A DNA stretch of 46,564 nt, from assembly GCA_017961175.1 (NCBI GenBank), contig JAGCXV010000054.1, positions 1 to 46,564 on the forward strand. Reading direction: 5' to 3'. Below, piece by piece: positions 8,512 through 16,281 of this stretch (positions are counted from its first letter, which is position 1; every line of letters begins with the position of its first letter). Both the position numbers and the translations under genes were made by a program. The notes beneath the pieces are model-generated. The model was not told where the DNA came from. It did no database searches and saw only the letters and a program-made list of their open reading frames with translations. The DNA is from Bacteroidales bacterium. GTDB taxonomy: Bacteria; Bacteroidota; Bacteroidia; Bacteroidales; UBA932.

Positions 8512-9582
8512 TTATTCCGGATCCTTTGAATGGTAGTAGTCAAGAGGCTCGCCGTTGATAGCGGCTGTGGTGTGGTTCATCCAGATCTGGCGAACCGTAG
8601 GGAGTTCCAGCAGACCCTTTACAATCTGGGTGTCATCGTTGCAGGTATAGCCGTTAGCTGCAAAGTAGCACTTCCAGCTGGTATCCTCAACCTCACCTTC
8701 CTCGTTAGGAGCGCCGTTCTCGTTATCGTCACCGGCCATGTCGTTGTGGGCGTGGTCACCGGCAATACTCATCAGAGGATGGCAATAAACGGTACCGGAA
8801 GTGATGCCGGCAGCCTGCATACGTGCAAGAACGTTGGTCTTGAAGTTTGCCATCATGTCAACGGTTCCTACGAAATAGTTGGTGCTGTAGGTCTGGAGAG
8901 CCTCCTCGAGCTGGGTGTAACGGATGTTTGCCTTATAAGTATCATAGGAGTCAGGGTTACCGTGACCCATGAAAGCGACGACTCCGCTGGCTGCCTTGCT
9001 CTTGTAAAGATCGTCGAGAGCCTTGGCAACTGCGTTTACGTCTGAGTCAGCGTCCTGAAGCAGCGGAACGCCCAGTTTCAGTTTTACCCTTGAAAGATAG
9101 CTGTCGTCAAGGTCTCCGTTGGAGTTGTTTGCAAAGTCCTTGATGTAGTTGATTACGCGGGTGTACTCCTCGCCTGGGATAACCTGAAGGCTCTGAACTA
9201 CAATCTCGTCATACTTGACACCGTCCTGGGCAAATGCCGTAAGCCAGAAAGGCGGAGCGTAGAAATTCCTAGGAGCAACGTTCTCGCCGGCAGCTGCACG
9301 GTTGATGCAGATTGCTGAAGAGAAAGAAAGGAATACGTCATAGCTAGGGAATGCGCTCTTGTAAGCGGCAACCGTAGCGTCAAACGCATCGTAAGCCTGC
9401 TGCCAGGTACTTCCGAAAGCAACCAGAAGAATAACCTTATTGTTCCTTTTCTGGCTCTTTACAGTCTCGTTAACAGCCTTCTGATAGGCGTCGTAATTGG
9501 AACTAGGCTTGTCGTCCTTGGAGCAGGAAGACAAACCAAGCAGCATTGCAAAAGCTGCAACTAAAAGCAATTTAGTTCTCAT
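8512..9582 (-). CDS. CbiK-like chelatase lipoprotein (exported)
   Basis: This 356-residue protein starts with a lipoprotein signal whose lipobox LGLSSC places the lipidated cysteine at residue 20. The mature part is an anaerobic cobaltochelatase (CbiK) fold with LLVAFGSTW, the first metal-ligand histidine in FMGHGNPDS (H207) and the second in SIAGDHAHNDM (H277). CbiK inserts Co2+ into sirohydrochlorin. Exported relatives include the periplasmic CbiK of Desulfovibrio and the Porphyromonas haem-binding lipoprotein IhtB. An acidic insert (about residues 284-302) follows H277. The ATG lies inside the end of the upstream receptor gene (11-bp overlap), so translation is probably coupled. Its role may be chelation, demetallation or ligand binding. 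Confidence 0.88.
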   Translation of the reverse strand: MRTKLLLVAAFAMLLGLSSCSKDDKPSSNYDAYQKAVNETVKSQKRNNKVILLVAFGSTWQQAYDAFDATVAAYKSAFPSYDVFLSFSSAICINRAAAGENVAPRNFYAPPFWLTAFAQDGVKYDEIVVQSLQVIPGEEYTRVINYIKDFANNSNGDLDDSYLSRVKLKLGVPLLQDADSDVNAVAKALDDLYKSKAASGVVAFMGHGNPDSYDTYKANIRYTQLEEALQTYSTNYFVGTVDMMANFKTNVLARMQAAGITSGTVYCHPLMSIAGDHAHNDMAGDDNENGAPNEEGEVEDTSWKCYFAANGYTCNDDTQIVKGLLELPTVRQIWMNHTTAAINGEPLDYYHSKDPE

Positions 9583-11707
9583 CTTCGTTTTGATTTAAAT
9601 TGGTTTTTATCTTGTTGATAGTTTTTCTGCCGTTGGTAAATCTCACCACTATGCCCGCATAGAAAGTACGGCCCGGGGAAGTTGTTCCCAGATGACGTCC
9701 GTGCGGAGTCTTGTCTATGTAGTTGAAAATATTGTCTATACCGGCCTGGAAGCTGAAAGTCAGCAGGCGGCTGCGTACAAAGTCGTGGGTTGTGGAAAGC
9801 CTCCACAGCTGATAGCCCTTGCCGTCTCCGTCTGTCTGGTAATATCTCTTGGAAGACATCCTGCCGTAGATACCCGCACTCATCTGGTAGGCCTTTGAGA
9901 AACTGTGGCTCCAAAGCAGGGAGAAACTGCCCTTGTGGTGGGCCATACCGTCTATTTTAACCCTTCTCAGAGTCTCGTGGTCAGCATCATACTGGTCTGC
10001 CTTGGTCTGAAGATAACTGTAACCGGCATTAAGCAGGAACTCACCGATTTTCCATCGCAGAGAAAAATCTCCTCCAAAGGTCTTGGCCTTGTCCATATTC
10101 TGGTACTGGCGAACCTTTACCGGATCGAATCTCGTGACAAGATCGGCAGGAGCCTCGTAAATCGGGATAGTTACGAGGGTTATCATATTATCCAGCTTGT
10201 TGAAATAACCGCTTGCGGTTAATACCAGGCCTCCTAAGGTATATTCCAGGCTCGCAGAATAGTAATTGCTGCTCTGAGGCTTGAGGTCCCTGTTACCGAG
10301 ATAGAGGTAGGTTCCGGTCATCTGCTTCACGTACATGTAGTAAAGCTCCTTCGGAACCGGAGTCTTGAAGCCCTGGCTCCAGGATGCCCTGAACCTCAGG
10401 TCATCCGTCACAGACCACATAATGGACAGCTTTGGCGTAGCCTTGAAGCCGAACTGATGGTTATCCGTAAGCCTCAGACCTGCGGTAATGTTGAAACTCT
10501 TTACAGGATTGAACTCGTCCTGGACATAAACGGCTGCAGTCCAGTCATCCACTGTTTTTCCCTCAACCCTGTTCGGAGCGTTGAGGTAATCATAACGGAA
10601 CTCGGCTCCCCCGCTTACCCGGTTGTTGTAAGGCAGAGAAAATACCCCTTTGGCAGAGATCAGGGTACGTTGCTGGTCGCTCTGGAGAGCCTCTTGTCCC
10701 GCTAGATAAGGATAATACGGATAGTATTTTGTCCCTGCGCTCTTCTCATAATCCTCCACAAGGGTAACATCCGTAAAATGATAGTAATAGGCGTGGCGGT
10801 TCCAGTCCGCGTCAAAAGTTATGTAGTCCTTGCCGCCCAGAGTCCACTTTCCACCCAGGGAAGCTGAAGCGTTCTGGTATGCAAGGTCGTATGTGTTAAC
10901 GTCGTAATGAGCGTATTTCCCTTTAGGGCGGAATATCCGCTTTCCGTAGATGCTTCCTTCCGCATAATACTCCCCGCTTCGGCCGGCATCATAGGTAAGC
11001 CTCTGGGCTACCTGCCAGTTGGTGAAACGGTTACGGGTCTTGTTCCTGGAATCCAGGATTGGCTCCTCGATTGGAAGGGTATATTCTACGGAGGTGTTCT
11101 GCCAGCCGTCCGTATGCTGCATCTGGAAGTTCGTGTAACTGTTCCACCGGCCGGAGCGGATGCCGATTCCGTTATGCTGGCGGATGTCTCCGTAACTCCC
11201 CACCTTGGTGGAATTCTCCAGGAAGAGGCCGTCGTCGTGCTTTCTGGTAATGATGTTTATGACTCCGGCGATGGCATCGCTGCCGTAAAGAGCGGAAGAG
11301 GCTCCTTTCACAATCTCTATCTTCTCGATATTCTGGGGATCTATCAGATGGAGGTCGTTGTCTCCACCGATATCTCCGTTAAGGCGCTTGCCGTCTACCA
11401 GGATCAGGATGTAGGAATTTCCCAGGCCGTTCATTGTGATATGGCTTCCCATATCGTCCTCGTTGAAATCAAAAGACGTGGCAAGGCCTGCCAGAATGTC
11501 CTGAAGACTGCTTCCGCTGAAGTTCTTCAACTGGCTTCTCGTAATAACCTCGGTCTGCACGGGAGCGTCCTTCAGGATATGGAGCGTACCCGTACCCGTG
11601 ACTACAAGTTCCTGAAGATCATACTTCTTCAAGGTATCCTGAGCCATTGCGCCCTGGCAAACGCAGATAGCCAGAGCCAAAAGGCCTGACATCAATAATC
11701 TTTTCAT
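9572..11707 (-). CDS. btuB: BtuB-like TonB-dependent receptor, first gene after the cobalamin riboswitch
   Basis: I place the start at 11707 (MKRLLMSGLL), giving 711 residues with a signal peptide ending GAMAQ. The longer open frame to 11959 is rejected because it runs through the riboswitch and encodes no protein-like sequence. The mature N-terminus carries a TonB box (ELVVTGTG). The plug shows ILVDGKRLNGDIGG and SSALYGSDAIAGVINII. A beta-barrel follows, ending in VVRFTNGRK with a polar tail. Control by the riboswitch makes a corrinoid the most likely substrate. BtuB imports cobalamin across the outer membrane with TonB-ExbBD energy. Its 3' end overlaps the CbiK-like lipoprotein gene by 11 bp. 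Confidence 0.9.
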   Translation of the reverse strand: MKRLLMSGLLALAICVCQGAMAQDTLKKYDLQELVVTGTGTLHILKDAPVQTEVITRSQLKNFSGSSLQDILAGLATSFDFNEDDMGSHITMNGLGNSYILILVDGKRLNGDIGGDNDLHLIDPQNIEKIEIVKGASSALYGSDAIAGVINIITRKHDDGLFLENSTKVGSYGDIRQHNGIGIRSGRWNSYTNFQMQHTDGWQNTSVEYTLPIEEPILDSRNKTRNRFTNWQVAQRLTYDAGRSGEYYAEGSIYGKRIFRPKGKYAHYDVNTYDLAYQNASASLGGKWTLGGKDYITFDADWNRHAYYYHFTDVTLVEDYEKSAGTKYYPYYPYLAGQEALQSDQQRTLISAKGVFSLPYNNRVSGGAEFRYDYLNAPNRVEGKTVDDWTAAVYVQDEFNPVKSFNITAGLRLTDNHQFGFKATPKLSIMWSVTDDLRFRASWSQGFKTPVPKELYYMYVKQMTGTYLYLGNRDLKPQSSNYYSASLEYTLGGLVLTASGYFNKLDNMITLVTIPIYEAPADLVTRFDPVKVRQYQNMDKAKTFGGDFSLRWKIGEFLLNAGYSYLQTKADQYDADHETLRRVKIDGMAHHKGSFSLLWSHSFSKAYQMSAGIYGRMSSKRYYQTDGDGKGYQLWRLSTTHDFVRSRLLTFSFQAGIDNIFNYIDKTPHGRHLGTTSPGRTFYAGIVVRFTNGRKTINKIKTNLNQNEDEN

Positions 11708-11770
11708 TATGCAATATTTTCGCTGATCGCCGAGGCTCTTCTTCCTGAGAGGCGGCCACTCGAATCGAGG

Positions 11771-11935
11771 CAGGCAGGTCTTCTGACTCTTCCCATCTGT
11801 TACACCTTCCCGGAGTTTCCCAGTGGCATTAAAGTAACAGACACAAGACGGGAAATACAGCTGCAGGTACAGTTCCGGCCTTTCACCGGATTCCCTTTCA
11901 CCAGAGCGAAAATCACTCCGGTTACCTGAATCACC
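11771..11935 (-). ncRNA. Cobalamin riboswitch (AdoCbl class)
   Basis: On the minus strand the conserved parts occur in order. GGGAATCC is at 11895-11888 and is followed by GGTG..AA.GCC.GGAACTGT. GCCACTG is at 11827-11821, followed by a GGGAAGG run. The B12 box AGTCAGAAGACCTGCC is at 11788-11773. CAGGT (11928-11924) can pair with ACCTG (11779-11775) to close the P1 stem. About 64 nt separate the aptamer from the btuB ATG and must contain the expression platform. I see no T-tract terminator there, so translational control by hiding the start region is more likely. Cobamide binding should repress btuB and the polycistronic genes behind it. Confidence 0.95.
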
Positions 11936-11936
11936 G

Positions 11937-11968
11937 CAAAAGTAACAACAATGTTTCATATAAGCAAG
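11937..11968 (-). promoter_or_regulatory. Promoter of the riboswitch-led operon
   Basis: The -7 box TACTTTTG (11944-11937) matches TAnnTTTG, and a CTTG at 11968-11965 lies 20 bases upstream as the -33 element. Transcription would begin within a few bases of the riboswitch's 5' strand, so the aptamer sits at the very start of the RNA. Confidence 0.7.
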
Positions 11969-11985
11969 TCCCGGAGCAAATACCG

Positions 11986-12019
11986 TTTGGAATTGTTAAA
12001 AACATTCTGTGTAACTTTG
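11986..12019 (+). promoter_or_regulatory. Promoter of the cbiA operon, abutting the start codon
   Basis: A TTTG at 11986-11989 and a TAACTTTG at 12012-12019, spaced by 22 bases, match the Bacteroidota -33/-7 pattern. The -7 box ends five bases before the ATG at 12025. The mRNA would therefore be leaderless or nearly so, with no room for a riboswitch. Confidence 0.6.
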
Positions 12020-12024
12020 TGCGC

Positions 12025-13314
12025 ATGAGCGCACATGAGAGAATAATTCCTCAGTTTCTGATAGCTGCCCCGTCGTCCGGGAGCGGTAAGACTACCGTAT
12101 GCGTTGGGCTTATGGAGACTCTTGCGCAAAAGGGCCTGAAGGTGCAGCCTTTCAAGTGCGGTCCGGATTATATAGACACCAAATTCCACGAAAAAGCATG
12201 CGGAAGGCCGTCTGTCAACCTGGATTCATTCTTTGCCGGAAACGAGCATTTAAGGCAGATTTACAGGAGGTTCTCCGATGGAGCGGATGTCTGTGCCGTG
12301 GAAGGAATGATGGGCCTTTTTGACGGCTATCAGAGAGCTAAAGGATCGGCCGGGGAAATAGCTTCAATACTCGGTATCCCTGTGGTTCTGGTGGTGGATG
12401 CCAAAAGCTCCGCCTACTCCCTCGCCCCGCTGCTGAAGGGATTCAGGGAATTCTCCCCGAATGTCAACATTATCGGTGTGATATTCAACAAGGTAGGCTC
12501 TCCGCGCCATCGCCTGATGCTGGAGGAAGTCTGTGCGGATTGCGGACTGGAAGCCTTCGGATTCATCCCTAAGAAAAAGGAAGCGGAAAACCAGTCAAGA
12601 TATCTTGGCCTGGACTTCTCCCGTATGGACACATCTGCCGCGGCCAGCCTTGTCGCAGAGAATATTGACATTGAAAAGCTTCTGGGCTCTGCTCTCAAGA
12701 ATTCTCCTGATTTAACGGAGTTCCCGGAAGACATTTCCATAAAATCCAGCCGCAAGGTGCTGGTAGCCAGAAACAGCGAGGCTTTCTCCTTTATCTATCA
12801 CGAGCATCTGGCAGGATGGGAAAACGTTAAGTATTTCGATCCGGAAGAGGATACGGAGATACCTCAGGACACAGAGCTTCTGTACCTTCCGGGAGGCTAC
12901 CCTGAGAAGCATCTCAAAGAATTGTCCGCAAAGACAATGCAATCCATCAGAAAATATGCCGAAGCGGGAGGAAGGATCCTTGCCGAATGCGGCGGAATGA
13001 TGTATCTGTGCCAAAGCATACTCGGCGATGAGGGAGAATACCCGATGTGCGGAGTTCTGCCGTACAGCATTACCGCCAGGAAAGAAGACCGCAAGCTCTG
13101 CCTGGGTTACCGCTCGTTCACTTATAACGGACTGAAGTTCAAGGGGCACGAGTTCCATTACACAAAGTTTGCCGGTCCTCAGCCGGAAAGCGTAGCAGAA
13201 GTTTTTGACGCGCGGGGAAACAGGACAGACACCCCTGTAATAAGGGTTGGCAACACCGTAGCAAGCTACACCCACCTGTACTGGGGCGGGGAAGATATAT
13301 TCAAGTTATTCTGA
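12025..13314 (+). CDS. cbiA: Cobyrinate a,c-diamide synthase
   Basis: This glutamine- and ATP-dependent amidotransferase converts cobyrinate to its a,c-diamide. The 429-residue protein starts with a P-loop, APSSGSGKTTV, and has MMGLFDGY in the synthetase domain. The C-terminal class I glutaminase domain carries the nucleophile cysteine in LAECGGMMYL. I take the ATG at 12025; a GTG at 12019 in frame falls inside the -7 box and is unlikely. It heads the rightward cobalamin operon and ends 6 bp before the adenosyltransferase gene. No Shine-Dalgarno is visible, as expected for a leaderless start. Confidence 0.94.
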   Translation: MSAHERIIPQFLIAAPSSGSGKTTVCVGLMETLAQKGLKVQPFKCGPDYIDTKFHEKACGRPSVNLDSFFAGNEHLRQIYRRFSDGADVCAVEGMMGLFDGYQRAKGSAGEIASILGIPVVLVVDAKSSAYSLAPLLKGFREFSPNVNIIGVIFNKVGSPRHRLMLEEVCADCGLEAFGFIPKKKEAENQSRYLGLDFSRMDTSAAASLVAENIDIEKLLGSALKNSPDLTEFPEDISIKSSRKVLVARNSEAFSFIYHEHLAGWENVKYFDPEEDTEIPQDTELLYLPGGYPEKHLKELSAKTMQSIRKYAEAGGRILAECGGMMYLCQSILGDEGEYPMCGVLPYSITARKEDRKLCLGYRSFTYNGLKFKGHEFHYTKFAGPQPESVAEVFDARGNRTDTPVIRVGNTVASYTHLYWGGEDIFKLF

Positions 13315-13320
13315 ATCAGC

Positions 13321-13818
13321 ATGAAAGAGATATACACAAAGACGGGAGACAAGGGCACGACCTCGCTTAAAGGAGGAGTGAGGGTTCCGAAGGATGACAT
13401 CCGCATAGAAACCAACGGGATGATAGACCTTCTGAACTCCCATCTCGGGCTGATAAAGGCTGCAACCGTGGACAGTGCAGAGAAGGAATTCATACTTTCC
13501 GTCCAGAAGGAACTTATGATAATAATGAGCCATGTGGCAACTCCGCAAGGCGTTGAGAACCAGAAAGAACTCCATTGCACAACACTGACTGGAAAGATGG
13601 AGGAACTGATAGACGGCCTACCGCATCCGGAAGGATTCGTGATTCCGGGAGAGAATCTCCTTTCGTCAGAGATCCACATAGCCAGGAGCACTGCAAGAAC
13701 TGTTGAAAGGAGGCTCTGGACCCTTAATGAAACCTACGGTGTCAAGGAAGAGATCCTTGTCTTTTTCAACCGTCTCAGCGACTGGCTGTTCGTATTGGCA
13801 GAAAAGTATTCGAAATGA
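13321..13818 (+). CDS. pduO: PduO-type ATP:cob(I)alamin adenosyltransferase
   Basis: This enzyme attaches the 5'-deoxyadenosyl ligand to cob(I)yrinic acid diamide or cobalamin. In 165 residues it shows the N-terminal ATP-binding motif IYTKTGDKGTTSL, the HIARSTARTVERR helix and the C-terminal NRLSDWLFVLAEKY. The usual VDELNS is IDLLNS here: the aspartate is kept and the glutamate is lost. The usual RRAER is RTVER. These make it a somewhat diverged member, but length and overall pattern fit. It sits between cbiA and cbiP, where adenosylation happens in the pathway, and overlaps cbiP by 4 bp. Confidence 0.88.
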   Translation: MKEIYTKTGDKGTTSLKGGVRVPKDDIRIETNGMIDLLNSHLGLIKAATVDSAEKEFILSVQKELMIIMSHVATPQGVENQKELHCTTLTGKMEELIDGLPHPEGFVIPGENLLSSEIHIARSTARTVERRLWTLNETYGVKEEILVFFNRLSDWLFVLAEKYSK

Positions 13819-15305
13819 AAACCGGACTCCATAACCTGATGCTTGCCGGAACGGGAAGCGATGTCGGCAAGAGCATAATAGCCACGGCATTGTGCAGGAT
13901 ATTGCTGCAGGACGGCTACGCTCCTGCACCGTTCAAGGCACAGAATATGGCGCTGAACTCCTTTGCCACAAAAGACGGACTGGAAATCGGACGTGCGCAG
14001 GCGGTTCAGGCGGAAGCAGCCGGACTGGAATGCCATACTGATATGAATCCCCTGCTGCTCAAGCCGCAGAGCGACCACACCTCACAGGTTGTTTTGAACG
14101 GGAAACCGATCGGAAGTTCATCAGCATACGACTATTTCAGAAAGGAAGGAAAGGAAGAACTCCGGGTTGCGGTATGTGAAGCATTTGACAGGCTTTCAAA
14201 GCGTTACAACCCTATAGTAATGGAGGGAGCGGGCAGCGTTTCCGAACTCAACCTTGCGGAAAGCGACATCGTGAACCTCCCTATGGCAAAATATGCCAAC
14301 GCAGACGTATTCCTTGTGGCGGACATAGACCGCGGCGGAGTGTTTGCATCCGTTTACGGCAGCATCGCACTCCAGAAACCGGAATACAAAAGCCTCATCA
14401 AGGGCATAATAATCAACAAGTTCCGCGGAGACCTCAGGCTGTTTGACGAAGGGAAGAAGATCCTTGAAGATATCTGCAAGGTTCCGGTGCTGGGTGTAAT
14501 CCCCTACTACAAGGACATCTACATAGAGGAAGAAGACAGCGTGGACCTTGCCCGCAAATCCTTCTCGATGGAAAAGGGCAAGATAAACGTGGCGGTGGTT
14601 CTGCTCAGGCACATCTCCAACTTTACTGATTTCAACTCGCTGGAAAGAGATCCGAGGGTACATCTCTACTATACTTCCAACACGGAAGACATAAAAAAGA
14701 GTGACATTATCATCATCCCGGGAACAAAGTCCACCATCGACGACCTCTATGAACTAAGACGAAACGGCTGCGCCCAGGCGATTATATCCGCCCACCGCAG
14801 CGGAGCCACCGTACTGGGAATCTGCGGAGGATACCAGATGATGGGGACCCAGATACTGGATCCTGATCATATTGAAGGAGATACACCGATGCTCCCTGGC
14901 CTTGGGCTTCTTCCTGTGGTAACCACGATGACTGCGGAAAAGACCACCCGCCAGACAGCTTTCCGCCTTAAAGGAAGCGATGAGGAACTTAAAGGCTATG
15001 AGATCCATATGGGAGAAACCGTTCCGGCGGAAGGCCACACCACTCAGCCTCTTGCGATACTTGACAATGGAAAGGCCGAGGGCTGCATCGTTGACAACAG
15101 GACAATGGGATGCTACCTCCACGGAATTCTAGATAACCCGCAGTTCGCAGATTTCCTGCTCGATCCTTTCAAGGAAAAAGCCGGAAAAGAATCCTCCGTG
15201 ATTGACTATGACGCCTTCAAGCAAAGGCAGTACGACCTGCTTGCTGACCACGTGCGCAAACATCTTGACATGAACCTCTTATACAAAATACTTCAAAATG
15301 ATTGA
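13815..15305 (+). CDS. cbiP: Adenosylcobyric acid synthase
   Basis: The 496-residue enzyme amidates the b, d, e and g carboxylates of adenosylcobyrinate diamide, using glutamine and ATP. The N-terminal nucleotide site is AGTGSDVGKSIIATALCRI, followed by the family motif FKAQNMALNS. The synthetase domain includes EGAGSVSELNL and DIDRGGVFAS. The glutaminase domain has its nucleophile in GICGGYQMMG and the histidine of CYLHGIL. Length is normal for CbiP/CobQ. It overlaps the preceding and following genes (4 bp and 8 bp). Confidence 0.96.
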   Translation: MKTGLHNLMLAGTGSDVGKSIIATALCRILLQDGYAPAPFKAQNMALNSFATKDGLEIGRAQAVQAEAAGLECHTDMNPLLLKPQSDHTSQVVLNGKPIGSSSAYDYFRKEGKEELRVAVCEAFDRLSKRYNPIVMEGAGSVSELNLAESDIVNLPMAKYANADVFLVADIDRGGVFASVYGSIALQKPEYKSLIKGIIINKFRGDLRLFDEGKKILEDICKVPVLGVIPYYKDIYIEEEDSVDLARKSFSMEKGKINVAVVLLRHISNFTDFNSLERDPRVHLYYTSNTEDIKKSDIIIIPGTKSTIDDLYELRRNGCAQAIISAHRSGATVLGICGGYQMMGTQILDPDHIEGDTPMLPGLGLLPVVTTMTAEKTTRQTAFRLKGSDEELKGYEIHMGETVPAEGHTTQPLAILDNGKAEGCIVDNRTMGCYLHGILDNPQFADFLLDPFKEKAGKESSVIDYDAFKQRQYDLLADHVRKHLDMNLLYKILQND

Positions 15306-16281
15306 CGGACACGGAGACGACTTATACAAGTACGGGAACATCAGGCTTAACTTCTCGTCCAATATCTATCCGAGGGCAGACATCACCCCCGTCATAGAGT
15401 ATCTGAAGCAACACCTGGATTCGATCCGCAGCTATCCCGAGCCGATTGCCTCGTCCCTGGAGAAGGAGATTGCCGCAAAATACGGCATCGCTGAGGAAAA
15501 CGTGCTTGTAACGGCCGGGGCAACCGACGCTATCTATCTGATAGCCCAGACGTTCCGCTCCTGGCAGACTTTCACGGTCAAATATCCTGCTTTTAGCGAG
15601 TACGAGGACGCCTGCCGCCTGTATATGTACAGGGAGGATACCTTCGGAAACCTGATGTGGGTTTGCAATCCCTGCAACCCTACCGGAGAGGTATTTCCAC
15701 AGAGCTACATAGAAGACCTGCTCCAGAAGCACCGCTATGTAATTGTGGATCAGTCATATGAAGATTTTACGCAAGAAAGGGTAATGACTCCCGCTGAAGC
15801 CATACGCAAGCCTAACCTCATCCAGATCCATTCGTTGACAAAGAAATTTGCTATACCGGGCCTGAGGATCGGATTCATCACGGCAAACAACGCCGTCATC
15901 CGCCTTCTAAGGCAAGGTGTCAAGCCGTGGAACCTCAACTCCCTTGCTGTCGAAGCCGGCAAGTTCTTGCTGAGCAGCAACTTCAGCGCTGTTCCGGATA
16001 TGGCTGCATATCTGAGGACAACACAGAGGCTGAGATTTGCCCTGGCACAGATGGAAGGCCTGGAGACAAGGCCGACCAAGACAAACTTCGTCCTCTGCCG
16101 TCTGAAAAAAGGCAAGGCATCAGACCTCAAGGAATTCCTGGCTAAGGAAAAGGGAATCCTCATCCGCGATGCCTCAAATTTCCGAGGCCTTTACGAAGGG
16201 CATTTCAGAGTGGCGTCATCCAACGATGAAGACAATGCCGTTCTTATAGAAGGAATCAAAGAATATCTGGACAGACAATGA
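15298..16281 (+). CDS. cobD: L-threonine-O-3-phosphate decarboxylase (PLP-dependent)
   Basis: This fold-type I PLP enzyme makes (R)-1-aminopropan-2-ol phosphate, the nucleotide-loop linker, from threonine phosphate. In 327 residues it shows the opening HGDDLYKYG and LNFSSNIYP, typical of CobD/CobC. VTAGATDAIYLIAQ forms the cofactor pocket, and VCNPCNPTGE and the PLP-binding lysine region HSLTKKFAIPGLRIG follow. It could be mistaken for histidinol-phosphate aminotransferase, but the context (cbiP before, cbiB after) settles the role. It overlaps cbiB by 4 bp. Confidence 0.93.
   Translation: MIDGHGDDLYKYGNIRLNFSSNIYPRADITPVIEYLKQHLDSIRSYPEPIASSLEKEIAAKYGIAEENVLVTAGATDAIYLIAQTFRSWQTFTVKYPAFSEYEDACRLYMYREDTFGNLMWVCNPCNPTGEVFPQSYIEDLLQKHRYVIVDQSYEDFTQERVMTPAEAIRKPNLIQIHSLTKKFAIPGLRIGFITANNAVIRLLRQGVKPWNLNSLAVEAGKFLLSSNFSAVPDMAAYLRTTQRLRFALAQMEGLETRPTKTNFVLCRLKKGKASDLKEFLAKEKGILIRDASNFRGLYEGHFRVASSNDEDNAVLIEGIKEYLDRQ

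Larger units (their letters stand above)
11708..12024. promoter_or_regulatory. Divergent control region between the two cobalamin operons
   Basis: These 317 bp lack a gene. They hold the leftward btuB leader (expression platform 11708-11770, riboswitch 11771-11935, promoter 11937-11968) and, back to back, the rightward cbiA promoter (11986-12019). The two -7 boxes are about 70 bp apart and no protein operator is obvious. Confidence 0.8.

Noticed and set aside
11708-11959. An N-terminal extension of the btuB frame (84 extra residues, Cys- and Arg-rich)
   Set aside because: It reads through the cobalamin riboswitch, and the signal peptide begins at the ATG at 11707.
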